13,773 nt of DNA from an uncultured Propionibacteriaceae bacterium (GCA_936941515.1 CAKZJI010000290.1:1-13773); one strand, 5' to 3'. Counted from the first letter of the stretch, positions 1 through 9,900 are shown. Program-made: numbers and translations. The notes: generated by a model not told the origin, from the sequence alone.

Positions 1-2
1 AG

Positions 3-527
3 AGATTCACGGCACTGGTTGACAGTGCCACCCAGCTGGATATTTCCTCGCTTCGGCAGGCTGTGAACGGCTTCTCGAAGAACCTCGGTGATCTGGAGAG
101 CTGGATGGATCGTCAGCTGGAGGTCGCCAGCACCCAGAAGCAGCAGACTGGCAGCATGATTGAGCAGAACAGCGCCGTCGCACGGGATGTGTGCGACCTG
201 ATTCGCACGACACCTGACAATGCGGATGACTTGGCGCGTGTCTACGGCTCCCTGACGAATGAGCCCTGTGTTCTGGCTGATGGGTCCCAGGTGCAGATTC
301 CGGCTGACAGGCAGTCGACCTCCATGCAGGAGCAGCTTTCCAAGCAGCGGACTGCCTGGGGGACCATCGCCTCGGAAATGGCCACGGACGCCCCAGACGC
401 ATCAGGGCGGAGCATCCTCACGGACCTTCGAGCTTCTCAGAAGAAGCTGCTCGGGAGAGGCTGGCGGAGCTTGAGAGGCGTGGTGGTGCGAATGATGAGG
501 CGGAGAAGTCTGCTCGCGCTTCCTTGA
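3..527 (+). CDS. Coiled-coil protein, 5'-truncated first part, frame-disrupted
   Basis: The frame beginning at base 3 is open from the window edge, so the true start lies upstream. The GTG at 63 is only an internal candidate. The product is hydrophilic and helix-prone, rich in Gln, Ser, Asp and Ala (for example DLESWMDRQLEVASTQKQQ), with no membrane segment or catalytic motif. Up to about base 430 it reads as normal protein. After that it becomes Arg/Leu-rich (GRGWRSLRGVVVRMMRRRS) and stops at 525-527, which looks like out-of-frame translation. The overlapping frame from about 422 (SEEAARERLAELERRGG) continues the coiled-coil character into the next entry, so the two entries are very probably one gene split by a frameshift. 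It heads the EssC-like operon. Function is unknown; a structural or substrate-handling partner of the secretion machine is only a guess. Confidence 0.6.
   Translation, partial: RFTALVDSATQLDISSLRQAVNGFSKNLGDLESWMDRQLEVASTQKQQTGSMIEQNSAVARDVCDLIRTTPDNADDLARVYGSLTNEPCVLADGSQVQIPADRQSTSMQEQLSKQRTAWGTIASEMATDAPDASGRSILTDLRASQKKLLGRGWRSLRGVVVRMMRRRSLLALP
420..450 (+). other. Apparent frameshift site in the coiled-coil gene
   Basis: Coding sense passes from frame 3 (codons starting at multiples of three) to frame 2 within about 400-450. A single missing base, or two extra bases, would join the halves. The local codons CAG AAG AAG CTG do not form a classical X-XXY-YYZ slippery heptamer, so programmed -1 frameshifting is not supported. 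A point indel or a sequencing/assembly error is more likely. Confidence 0.6.
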
Positions 528-1264
528 AGGAGTCTCTTGATGAGCTGACGGCCGTCAATGCCCGGCTGGGGGAGAACATGGATCGTCTGGCGACCTCCCA
601 AGAGCAGATTCGAGACGACCTGCAGAAGGCATTCGATGAGGCTATCGGAGCCGTGAACAATGATCTGACGAATGCAATCGACCCCACAATCCGGCAGATC
701 AGGAGTGATGGGGAGCGTGCCGCCGATATCTGGGGAACCTCAATCACCAGATCTGCCGCAGAGCTCCGTCACCTTTCCCATGGCCTTGCCAGCACCGGGC
801 AAGAGGCGGTCAAAGAAAGAGCAGACTCGCTGCGGGACACCGGTCAGGCGGCCTCTGCATTCTTCGAGGAGAGCCTCAGCGCGGGTGGCGAGGCCCTCGC
901 CTCCCACCTGGGGGACTCGGCCCAAGACATTGATGGTGCCAGAGTCCAACTTGTGCTGAGTCTGCAGGACGCACTGACGGATCTGGGTGATCCCACCGTC
1001 GAGGGCGGTGGTCTGCTGGGCACCATGGCGACATCCACCGCGGCGACGGCCACGACCGATGAGCAGGTGACCTTGGCCACGTCTGCGACCAACTCATTCG
1101 CCAACGTGCGCAGCGAGGATATTGGCAATATCGCGAAACGCCGGGCTGTTTTCCTGACATCCTTGAACACCGTGCATGAGATGCCGCTGTTCCAGCTGGA
1201 AAGCAGTCCCGAGGCCAAGCACACCACGGTCTACACCTTCAGCATTCGTCCGGAGCGGAAATAG
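524..1264 (+). CDS. Coiled-coil protein, C-terminal part after frameshift
   Basis: This frame encodes 246 residues from a TTG at 524, but it is open back to 308 and clearly protein-like from about 422. No ATG, GTG or TTG lies in that frame before 524. The TTG overlaps the preceding stop (TTGA) but has no Shine-Dalgarno sequence, so it is probably not a real start. The first 120 residues are heptad-like and rich in Glu, Asp, Arg, Leu and Ala (DELTAVNARLGENMDRLATS), typical of a long coiled coil. A Gly/Thr/Ala-rich linker and a short compact C-terminus ending FSIRPERK follow. There is no signal peptide or membrane helix in the visible part. The stop TAG overlaps the GTG of the lipoprotein gene by one base, implying co-transcription. 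I do not recognise the family; the function is unknown. Confidence 0.7.
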   Translation: MKESLDELTAVNARLGENMDRLATSQEQIRDDLQKAFDEAIGAVNNDLTNAIDPTIRQIRSDGERAADIWGTSITRSAAELRHLSHGLASTGQEAVKERADSLRDTGQAASAFFEESLSAGGEALASHLGDSAQDIDGARVQLVLSLQDALTDLGDPTVEGGGLLGTMATSTAATATTDEQVTLATSATNSFANVRSEDIGNIAKRRAVFLTSLNTVHEMPLFQLESSPEAKHTTVYTFSIRPERK

Positions 1265-2544
1265 TGAGGGCCGTTGTGGCCATGCGGCTGTTCAATGCGT
1301 TGCTCGTGGTGATGCTCTGCGTAAGCTGCACTGGCTCTGGTCCCAGCAAGGAACCCTCCCTCACCCCCGTCGCAGCGACTCCGCAATCAGTGGCCCTGAC
1401 TGCAGATGGAGTGCCGGGGAAGGTGAGGATCGGGGTCGTCGTGACGCTGAGCTCTGCTCCTGGAGAGGGTGCTGACTGGGCGTTGGCGGCCGAGGGCGTG
1501 GAGGTGGCGGCAGAGCGATTCCGGTCTGGCGGGCATGACGTGGAGGTGATTGTCGTAGATGACCGAGGCTCAGCAGAGGGTAGTGCTGCCGCGGTTGTAG
1601 AGCTGGCCTCTCAAGACGTTGCAGGCATTGTGCTGGCCACCTCAGGCTCACATGCCAAGAAGGCGATCACGGAGGCCAGGGCCCAGCACATCGCCATCGT
1701 CGCGCCCTACCTCACGCAAGATGACTATCTTGCCGAGGGGATGTGGGCCACCGGGCTGCTGCGTTCCACCCACGATGCCTCATTCCAGGAGGCGCTTCTG
1801 GCGCTGGAGGCAGGCAGGGCAATCCAGGTGACGGCAGCTGGGGCTGTCGTGCCCAAAGGATTCACGCCTCAGGCGGAGATTGCATTTGATCCGGCGACAA
1901 AGGACAACAGCCAATTCATCCAGGAACTGGCAGAGGCTGCTGCTGAGGGCGCAGATGTCATCGTCATCCTCGGTGACGCTGATTCCTCCGCGCAGGCCAC
2001 CGCAGCAGTTCGTGGCACAGCGCTGGGGCTGCCTGTCCTGCTCACGAACTCCGCAACCAGCCCTGCCTTCTCCGCAGGTCTGCTGCGTGACACCGGCAGT
2101 CTCAGTGGCGCCTACTGGACGGTGGGGCTCGCCAATGATGATCCCGCCGCCTCGCGCCAGGACAGCACCGGTCGCTCTATGACGGCCTTTTTGAAGGCGG
2201 TGCAGCGCACAGCTCAGAATCCGATGGTCACCCGCTACCTGGATACAGCACCGTTCTCTGAGGTGGCACATGCCGCTGACGCCTCCAGCCATGATGCTAC
2301 TGTTGCCCTGATGCTGGCGGTGGCGCGGGCAGGGAGCGCTGAACCCCAGAAGGTGCTGTCGGTGATGCCCCAGCTCTCGCTCACCCAAGACCAGGGGCTG
2401 GTGGGGCCGCCCCTCGACTTCTCCCGCCCGGCGGCCTTGGCGGATGGGAGCGTGGTTCCGCTGGCCGCCACCACGGACTACTCAGCTGGCCGCCCTGGAC
2501 AGGGGCCCAAGCTCCGGTGGTTTGAAGCGGCAAGGGGATCCTGA
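1264..2544 (+). CDS. LivK-like substrate-binding lipoprotein (Peripla_BP_6 type)
   Basis: The product has 426 residues. The N-terminus has basic residues, a hydrophobic core (LFNALLVVML) and Cys22 in VSCTGSG, suggesting a lipoprotein signal peptide. The lipobox is slightly unusual, with Cys at -3. The mature part resembles type I periplasmic-binding proteins of the branched-chain amino-acid/amide class: an opening beta strand (VRIGVVVTLS), VDDRGS, SGSHAKKAI, then a second Rossmann-like lobe with GADVIVILGDADS and LPVLLTNSA. Such lipoproteins sit outside the membrane and bind small ligands. The chosen GTG overlaps the upstream TAG and has GGAG at 1252-1255, 8 nt away. The ATG at 1282 gives a shorter signal peptide and is a real alternative. 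The stop is 3 nt before the ATPase gene. No permease or ABC ATPase is nearby, so a sensing or assembly role in the secretion locus is an inference. The ligand is unknown. Confidence 0.8.
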   Translation: MRAVVAMRLFNALLVVMLCVSCTGSGPSKEPSLTPVAATPQSVALTADGVPGKVRIGVVVTLSSAPGEGADWALAAEGVEVAAERFRSGGHDVEVIVVDDRGSAEGSAAAVVELASQDVAGIVLATSGSHAKKAITEARAQHIAIVAPYLTQDDYLAEGMWATGLLRSTHDASFQEALLALEAGRAIQVTAAGAVVPKGFTPQAEIAFDPATKDNSQFIQELAEAAAEGADVIVILGDADSSAQATAAVRGTALGLPVLLTNSATSPAFSAGLLRDTGSLSGAYWTVGLANDDPAASRQDSTGRSMTAFLKAVQRTAQNPMVTRYLDTAPFSEVAHAADASSHDATVALMLAVARAGSAEPQKVLSVMPQLSLTQDQGLVGPPLDFSRPAALADGSVVPLAATTDYSAGRPGQGPKLRWFEAARGS

Positions 2545-2547
2545 GCC

Positions 2548-5500
2548 ATGCGGGTGGTGATTGACTGGGATGGGGTGGCCCATGAACGTGAGTTGCTGAG
2601 CGCCACGGGAAGCACAACCCTCGGGGCTGTCGTCGAGCAGACTGCAGGCGTCATGTTGCCCGATGACGCCCCCGTCTTCGTGGAGGATGAGGAGTTCCGG
2701 GCGGATACGCCACTCGAAGAGGTGAAGCTCTTGGAGGCCGTCACCATCTCCCAGCATCCAACTTCGGTGCCACAGCCGCCCTCAGGTTGGAATGTCAGAG
2801 TGGGAGGCAGCCTCACCGCGGGTGATCTGGTGCCCTTGGTGTCTGGCCGCCCTAGTGTCATCGGACGCTCTCCCCAAGCTGATGTGACACTTGAATCAGA
2901 CAGCGTGTCCTGGGGGCATGCGTCAATCGAGGTGGAGGGGGAGATCGCGAAGGTGCGGGACACCCGTTCCACCAATGGCACACTCCTGGATGGGGCACAG
3001 GTGGAGGGAGAGGAGCCACTGGATGCCTGCGACGGGTCAGTCATCATCGCAGGAGACAACACACTCACCGTCAGCTCAGGATTCCAGGAACCCCTCGCCC
3101 CGCGCCCCGGATCACTGCCCAATGTCACCCCTGTGGGAACAGTGCCGTTCAATCGCCCACCCCGTCCGGGAAAGCATCCCGATCCTGAGAGGCTCCGGGT
3201 GCCGCAGCGCAAAGAGGTGAATATCCAAAACCGGTTTCCCATCATCGCTGTGCTGTCACCCCTTGCCATGGCTGTCGTCTTGGTGATGGTGATGGGAAGC
3301 TGGCGTTATGCGCTGATCGCCGGGCTGTCACCGATCATGGCCGTCGGCTCGTATTTCGATCAACGCTCGCGGGGGAAACGCGAACGTCGTGAGGCCTCCA
3401 CAAAACTCTCGGAGGAGATTGAGGTGTTGCGCGCGGGCATGCGTGAGGCCGCTGTGGAGGAGCGTTCTAGGCTGCAGGATGAAGTGCCGGATCTCGCGAC
3501 GGTTCGGCTGCGGGCTGCTCTTCCCACCACGAGACTGTGGGAGCGTCGCCACGGCACCTCAGGGTTTCTCGCTCTGCACGTCGGCCTCGGGAATGTCTCA
3601 TGGACACCACCTCTGGATGATCGCTCATCGGTTCCTCGTGATGATGATGTGAAAAACGCCATTGCGGAGGCGGTCATTCCTAGCTCCACCATTGTTTCCG
3701 ACCTTTCCAACGCAGGTGTCGTCGGAATAGTGGGCGCACGCCAGACTGCGTTGGCCTTCGCCCGATCACTGCTGACTCAAGCGGTCGTGCACTGCGGGCC
3801 AGCGGATCTCACTGTCGGCGTGTTCGTCGATCCTGGGCGGGAGGAGGACTGGGATTGGACCAAATGGCTCCCTCACACCCGTATGCTGCATTCCCCTAAT
3901 GGGGACCGCTGGCTCAGTCATCAACGTGCTCGCAGTGACGCGCTGCTGCGCACCATCCGGGATGTTGGACGGGGCTTTTCGACGCCAGCCATGCTCCTGT
4001 TGCTGGACTCTGACGTTCTCACAGAGGGCCGTGACTCCACTGCACGACATCTCCTCGGGCAGGGACGGAACCAGCGTCCTCCCAGCGGGAGCGAACCACC
4101 TCTGCTGGAGATCTCCGGAATCGTGATAGCGCCGACGCCGGAGCAGCTGCCTGCGATGTGCACGTCCATCATCACGGTGGGTGATGACGCTGAGTGCACC
4201 GTCTCGTATCCGGAGCGACGCGAGCTTGTCGAACGGGTGTTCGGGTCGGGTCTGAGCCTTGCGGCTGCTCGGGAGACTGCGATGGATCTGGCACGATTCG
4301 AGGACCCCGAACTGTTCACACCGGGAGCGGCCATTCCACGCATGACCCGGCTCAACCCCCTTTTGGGGGTGCAGCGTCTCACGTCCAGGGACGTCATCGA
4401 TTTTTGGTCTCGCTCCAGGGACTTTTCAACCCCTATCGGGATGGGGGAGAAAGGCACTTTCGAACTCGACTTGGTGCGCGACGGCCCACACGGCCTCGTG
4501 GGAGGCACCACAGGATCGGGCAAATCCGAATTTCTCAGATCGCTGGTCAGCGGCCTGGCCGCTCGCCACGATCCCACGCGGCTCACATTCATCCTCATCG
4601 ACTTCAAAGGCGGTGCCGCGTTCAAGGCTCTGGAGCAGCTGCCTCACACGATCGGCACCATCAGCAATCTGGATGCACAGCTGGCTGAGCGGGCCCTGCT
4701 CGCGCTTGAGGCCGAGATGCGCTATCGCATGGAGAAATTCGCCGAGGCAGGGGAGGGTGTCGACAATCTCGACGCCTATTGGGCCACGAAACCCACAGAG
4801 CCCATGCCAAGGCTGTTGCTGGTTGTCGACGAGTTCGCGATGCTGGCGAAAGAGTATCCGGACGTTCTCAGCGCCCTCGTCAGCGTCGCCGCAGTAGGCC
4901 GAACGCTCGGCGTCCATATGATTCTCGCCACCCAGCGGCCCGCAGGTGTGGTGAATGACGACATCCTCGCCAACACCAACATGCGGGTGGCTCTGCGAGT
5001 ACAGAGCCGCGAGGACTCGTCGAATGTGATCGGGGTCCCCAATGCATCTGCGATTGGTCGCGAACAGCGCGGTCGCGCGTACGTCAAGCTCGGGCAGGAC
5101 GACATCACCCCGGTGCAGACGGCTCTGGTCACCGGGAGAGTTGAGGAGGAGGAAGCGGTTGAGCTGGAGCTATCCGATGTTGTCTTCGGGCCGCCTCCGC
5201 CGCCACTGAGCAAGCCTGCCGCTGGACAGTCCGATGACACCGATATGGATGAGCTGATTGCAGCCATCATTGAGGCTAACGCGCAGCTTGGCTATGCCCG
5301 TCCCAGGAAAGTTTGGCCTGAGGCGCTGGGGGAGCGGGTGCAGCTGGAGGGATTCGGCGAACCCAGCCATCGGGACATGCCCGTGGTGGGAGGCGTGCAG
5401 AACCAGAATGTGTCCTTTGCAGTGTCCGACGATCCCAGAAATCAACGGCAGATACCCGCAGGCTGGGATTTTGAACGTGGCAACCTGATCTGCGTGGGCA

Positions 5501-6819
5501 TCCCCGGCTCTGGCACCACAACGACGCTGGCCAGCCTTGCCCTGACTATGTGCGCGCATTTTTCGCCACAGGAACTGGACCTGGCGATCTTCGACGTCTC
5601 AAACCGTGACTTGGAACCGATGGCGAAGCTGCCCCACACGATTGCCTACGTCGGCCCGGGGACCGCCGCCCGTGAAGAGCAGGTCCGACTGCTGAAGTAT
5701 CTTCGAGAGGAGTTTGATCGGCGCAGCGTCGGCAACGCCTCACATCGCAAGCTGCTGGTGCTGATTGATGGACTGGCGGCGTTGCGGGAGGAATACCAGG
5801 ACTACGTGGGACAGCCGCTCATGGAGGGGCTCTACCGGGTGTATTCAGATGGGACGGACGTGGGCATTCACATCGCCGTCGCCACCACACGAGCCAAGAC
5901 AATCCCGCCTGCGATGGACGAGGTCACAACCCAGAAATGGCTGTTCAAACTCGCAGACCACTACGACTACGCCACCGCGGGGCTCCGCAAGGAGGACGCC
6001 CCGCTGGGTGGACCTGGGCGAGCGGTGCTGGCGGAGACGAAGCTTCAAACCCATGTTGCCACCCCGGCGATTTCCCTCGCCGACGCAGTGACGCAGGTCG
6101 CGGCCCAATATCCTGGGACACCGCCCAAGCAGACAGTGGTGGGCAAGCTGCCCGAGTCCGTCACGCAGAGGGATCTGGGGGTGACGGCGGTGCTCGCTGG
6201 TGAGCCGTGGCAGCTGCCGGTGGGTATCCGGGAATCGGATCTGCAACCGCAATTCCTGGAGCTGTTCGAGGGTGAGCATGCCCTCATCGCAGGTCCTGCC
6301 CGCTCTGGCAAGTCGTCGCTGTTGTTGGCGATTGCTGAGGCGGCCCGGATGGCATCGCCAGAGGTCAAGGTGTTTGGCCTGTGCAGTCGACGTTCGCCTC
6401 TGGCGGATGCGGGGCTGGACCAAGTCGCCAACTCACCTGATGAGACAGCCCCCGTTATAGCCGCCATCCGACTGCAGCGGGGCCCGGTGCTTCTGCTGAT
6501 CGATGACGCAGAGCGTTTTGCGGACACCGACCAGTCCATCGCAGCCCTGGTGGGAAACTCACCCGCGAATCTGCACATCGTCGCCGCAGGACGTGCAGAC
6601 GATCTGCGCTCGCTGTATAACCACTGGACGAAGACGCTTCGGAAGTCACGCTGTGGTGTGCTGCTGCAGCCCAACATTGACTTCGACGGTGAACTGCTGG
6701 GAGCGCAGATTCCCCGGAAGGCTCCTGTCCGGATCAGCACAGGCCGGGGCTACGCCTGCACGGGCGGTGCGGTGGAGCTCGTCCAGGCCGCGCGTCCTGG
6801 TGAGATGCCTGCGGGCTGA
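2548..6819 (+). CDS. FHA-FtsK/SpoIIIE membrane ATPase, EssC/EccC-like type VII secretion motor
   Basis: The product has 1423 residues, close to firmicute EssC in size and order. Residues 1-70 are a small beta-rich module (ubiquitin-like or degenerate FHA; uncertain). An FHA domain covers about 90-175, with GRS at 106-108, a Ser-x2-His-like VSWGHA and a TNGT motif. Two membrane helices fall at about 230-270, and WLPH at 440-443 matches the region before the ATPases in EssC. ATPase domain 1 has Walker A GTTGSGKS (Lys659), DFKGG from 685, Walker B Asp761-Glu762 and ATQRP at 794-798. Domain 2 has a degenerate Walker A, GIPGSGTT, with Thr990 in place of Lys, and Walker B Asp1074-Gly. Domain 3 keeps GPARSGKS (Lys1255) with Asp1319-Asp1320. 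The family drives export of WXG100-type helical substrates, and the FHA domain suggests phosphothreonine-dependent control. The ATG follows AAGGGGA by 9 nt and lies 3 nt after the lipoprotein gene. The neighbouring RHS toxin is its likely substrate (inference). Confidence 0.92.
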   Translation: MRVVIDWDGVAHERELLSATGSTTLGAVVEQTAGVMLPDDAPVFVEDEEFRADTPLEEVKLLEAVTISQHPTSVPQPPSGWNVRVGGSLTAGDLVPLVSGRPSVIGRSPQADVTLESDSVSWGHASIEVEGEIAKVRDTRSTNGTLLDGAQVEGEEPLDACDGSVIIAGDNTLTVSSGFQEPLAPRPGSLPNVTPVGTVPFNRPPRPGKHPDPERLRVPQRKEVNIQNRFPIIAVLSPLAMAVVLVMVMGSWRYALIAGLSPIMAVGSYFDQRSRGKRERREASTKLSEEIEVLRAGMREAAVEERSRLQDEVPDLATVRLRAALPTTRLWERRHGTSGFLALHVGLGNVSWTPPLDDRSSVPRDDDVKNAIAEAVIPSSTIVSDLSNAGVVGIVGARQTALAFARSLLTQAVVHCGPADLTVGVFVDPGREEDWDWTKWLPHTRMLHSPNGDRWLSHQRARSDALLRTIRDVGRGFSTPAMLLLLDSDVLTEGRDSTARHLLGQGRNQRPPSGSEPPLLEISGIVIAPTPEQLPAMCTSIITVGDDAECTVSYPERRELVERVFGSGLSLAAARETAMDLARFEDPELFTPGAAIPRMTRLNPLLGVQRLTSRDVIDFWSRSRDFSTPIGMGEKGTFELDLVRDGPHGLVGGTTGSGKSEFLRSLVSGLAARHDPTRLTFILIDFKGGAAFKALEQLPHTIGTISNLDAQLAERALLALEAEMRYRMEKFAEAGEGVDNLDAYWATKPTEPMPRLLLVVDEFAMLAKEYPDVLSALVSVAAVGRTLGVHMILATQRPAGVVNDDILANTNMRVALRVQSREDSSNVIGVPNASAIGREQRGRAYVKLGQDDITPVQTALVTGRVEEEEAVELELSDVVFGPPPPPLSKPAAGQSDDTDMDELIAAIIEANAQLGYARPRKVWPEALGERVQLEGFGEPSHRDMPVVGGVQNQNVSFAVSDDPRNQRQIPAGWDFERGNLICVGIPGSGTTTTLASLALTMCAHFSPQELDLAIFDVSNRDLEPMAKLPHTIAYVGPGTAAREEQVRLLKYLREEFDRRSVGNASHRKLLVLIDGLAALREEYQDYVGQPLMEGLYRVYSDGTDVGIHIAVATTRAKTIPPAMDEVTTQKWLFKLADHYDYATAGLRKEDAPLGGPGRAVLAETKLQTHVATPAISLADAVTQVAAQYPGTPPKQTVVGKLPESVTQRDLGVTAVLAGEPWQLPVGIRESDLQPQFLELFEGEHALIAGPARSGKSSLLLAIAEAARMASPEVKVFGLCSRRSPLADAGLDQVANSPDETAPVIAAIRLQRGPVLLLIDDAERFADTDQSIAALVGNSPANLHIVAAGRADDLRSLYNHWTKTLRKSRCGVLLQPNIDFDGELLGAQIPRKAPVRISTGRGYACTGGAVELVQAARPGEMPAG

Positions 6820-6849
6820 CGTGTTCGGTTGTTAAGGTGGGATCAGGGG

Positions 6850-6884
6850 GTGGGCGACTGAGCTGTCGCCCACTGATGTTTTTT
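6850..6884 (+). terminator. Rho-independent terminator or attenuator between the ATPase and RHS genes
   Basis: A perfect 9-bp GC-rich stem (GTGGGCGAC at 6850-6858 with GTCGCCCAC at 6865-6873) closes a 6-nt loop. After five bases comes a run of six T (6879-6884). It lies 31 nt after the ATPase stop and ends only 13 nt before the RHS GTG. The RHS Shine-Dalgarno sequence starts at the base after the T-run. There is therefore no room for a promoter between hairpin and RHS gene, so RHS transcripts must read through it, or it works as an attenuator. Confidence 0.8.
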
Positions 6885-6900
6885 GGGAGTGATCAGCGTG
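6885..6900 (+). promoter_or_regulatory. Ribosome binding site fixing the RHS start at GTG 6898
   Basis: GGGAG at 6885-6889 lies 8 nt before the GTG at 6898. The upstream in-frame candidates, TTG 6883 and GTG 6889, overlap or precede this motif and have nothing comparable in front of them. This argues for 6898 as the start. Confidence 0.6.
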
Positions 6901-9900
6901 GGCGATGTTATGCAGGGTATCGAGCAGGATGTGCCGTTTGATCATGGGCATGCGGATACGTTGATTTCGGCGTGCAATGCCGCTGCCTCAGTGATCGACA
7001 GCCAGACGGGTTCTCGGTCCGCATGGTTGACTTATGGGCTTGAGGACTTTGAGGGATACTACGCGCAGCTGTTTCAGCAGAATGGCTCAGTGCAGGCCTC
7101 AGATGCCACACTCGTCGCCATCCGGCTGCGTGAGATCGCCACTGCGGTGGGGGATTTGAAGCGCGCCGCTGCGGCTGAGCAGAAGCGTCGGGAGACAGCG
7201 CGGGCTTGGAAACAGCGTCAGGATCATCGCAATCTCTTTCAGATGGTTGGCGATTGGCTCAGCGGGGGTGAGCAACCTCCGGTGGGTCCGCCGGATCCGG
7301 AGCCGCAGCTGTCGGTGACGGCAGTGACCCCTCAACCGAGGCAGCCTTTGACGGGGTCGAGTTCTACCGGCGTGTCATCGGGACGGCCCGCGAATCTGCG
7401 CAGTTTCGCCACCAACTCGTTGGGCGGCAATGAGGAGCTGCGTCCCAAGGCGGCTGCGGTGCGAAGCGCCTACAACGATTTCACCGGTAGTTGTGGATGG
7501 GGTCGGCTTGAGGCCTCTGGGGTGATCTCCGGCTTTGACTCTTATATCAGCGCCAATGACGAGGATGTCCGCTGGGCCAACGTCGTAGCTGAAGCTTTCG
7601 AGGCGGCAGGCAGCTCAGGGACAGTGACAGCCCCCAACGCCAGCATCACAGCAGCCATCGAGGCGGCTGGGGTGAACGCGGAACGCACTGAGCTGAAGAT
7701 TGACCCACCCCAGGCCTACGGCGCCCCACCCACCACCGGGTATGCGAATGACCCGGTCAACACCGCCACGGGGAACTTCTTGGAACCGGAAACGGACATG
7801 GCCTTCGACGGTGGCTGTTCCGCACTGCTGATGGGCCGCATGTACAACTCATTGAACCGTGAAGTGGGGGCTTTCGGCCCTGGGTGGTCTTCGTGGACTG
7901 AGGCGGGACTGCGCTTTGACGACTCCCAGGCGCGGTGGACGCAGTTTGATGGCCGTGAGATCCTCTTTCCCCGCCTGGGCGAGGGATGGGACCGGGCCAC
8001 CACGGAGGCCTTCTGGCTGACTGCAGAGGATGAGGGCCACAGGATCACCGACAACAAGGGCGGCTGGTGGCGGTTCGACGCTGCCGGGAGGCTCGTCGAA
8101 TACGCCGCAGGCGAGGGGTTCGCCATCGCCCTGCGCTGGGTCGAGGGGCGGCTTCAGTGCTTGACTCATGAGCGTGGCCGGTCGGTGAGTCTGGTGTGGG
8201 ACGACGATCGCGTGCAGGCAGCGGAGTCCTCAGACGGACGTCGAGTGGAGTATGTCTACGACGATGATCGGCGGCTCGTGGCTGCGGTGTCGGATCGTGG
8301 CACGCGCCGCTATGACTGGGATGAGGCAGGGTTGATGTTCCGCATCACCGACGGTGATGGCGTGGTGGAGGTGGAGAACACCTATGACGATCGCGGCCGG
8401 GTGACGACGCAACGCAGTCAGCATGGCCGAATCACGCATTTCACCTACCTGCCAGGGCATATGACCGGGGTCGCCGACGCTGACGGGAACCGATCCAATG
8501 TGTGGGTTCATGATGCGTGGGGACGTCTGGTGCGCATCGTGGACTCGGATGGGCAGAGCACCTCGCTGGCCCGCGACAGATACGGCAATGTCGTGATGTC
8601 CACCGAACGCGACGGCGGGATCACTGTGAGCGAATACGATCACCGGTCCCGGCTGATCACCCGTGTCACGCCCAGCGGCGCCCGGGTCGAGAACGAGTGG
8701 GACGAGCAGGACCGGCTGTGTGCCGTGCAGGTCTATGCCTCCGATGAGCCCGCGACCACGACGTTCACCTATGAGGGCTCCAGCCGTCTGCCCAGCTGCG
8801 TGGTTGACGGCACCGGTGGTGTCACGAAGCTGGAGTGGGAACGCGGACAGCTCACCCAGGTTGAGGATCCCACGGGGGTCCGGTTCCTTGTTGGTTATGA
8901 CGAGCATGGTGATGTGGTTGTGATGGCTGATGGGGCAGGCGATACTAGCCGTCTTGAGCGTGATGTCATGGGGCGGATTGTTGCGAGCATCACCCCGATG
9001 GGCAATGTTACCCGTTACGTGTGGGATGCTGATCGCCTGACGGCGCGGATTGATCCTGACGGGGCGAGGTGGGGGTTTGAGTACACCGCGGCTGGGAGGC
9101 TTGAGGCGACGGTTGACCCTTTGGGTGCGCGTACGGTGATAGCTCATGATGAATGTGGTGAGGCCAGCCTGGTGACGGATCCGCTGGGACGTGGGACGGC
9201 GTCGTTCTACGATGATCTGGGTAATCTCGCGGCTATGGAGCTGCCGGATGGGCGGCGCTGGGAATACACCCACAATGCATTGTCCCGGCTGGTGTCCATG
9301 ATGGATCCCGAGGGCGGGTGCTGGAGGTGGGAGTATGACGTCAACGGCCGCCCGACCAGGCAGGAGGACCCGACGGGCCGGGCATGGGTGACCGAGTACA
9401 GCGTCGATCGCTCCACAGTGATGGAAGGCCCCGGGCGGGATGGGGCGTCGAGAAGCAGTCTGGTCTTTGATCGGGTTGGGCGCATTGTCTCGGCCACTGG
9501 GGTGCGTGGTGGCACGGTGTTGACTCGTTATGACGGTTGTGGGCGGCCGGTGGAGTATGTCGATGCGGAGGGCGGCGTCACCAGCATGACCCGGGATGCG
9601 GCGGGACGTATTGTGCGGCTTCGCCGTCCCGATGATTCGATGAGTGAATACGCCTATGACGAGGTCACGGGCAGGCTTGTCTCTGTCACCAATGCGTTGG
9701 GAGAGACCACCAGGTTCGTCAATGATGCCGACAATCGGTTGGTGGCTGAGATTGATCCGTTGGGTGGGGAGACCCGGTACGAGTATGACGTTTGTGGGAG
9801 GGTGATCGCAGTCAGCAGTCCGGGGTATGGGCGCAGCACGTGGACGTATGATCTGGCGGGTCGGGTGATTGCCACGTGGAGCAGGTTCCTGGGCAGGCGT

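Noticed and set aside
7..402. 131-codon minus-strand frame at the window start
   Set aside because: Composition is dominated by Ser, Arg, Pro and Cys as in antisense of high-GC genes, and it lies opposite a protein-like sense frame.
438..449. Programmed -1 frameshift signal at CAG AAG AAG CTG
   Set aside because: Re-pairing of the tRNAs after a -1 slip would be poor, since AAG would become GAA. No slippery heptamer or obvious downstream stem was found by eye.
524..527. TTGA overlap as evidence for two translationally coupled genes
   Set aside because: There is no Shine-Dalgarno sequence before the TTG, and the downstream frame is already coiled-coil-like about 100 bases earlier. A frameshift in one gene explains this better.
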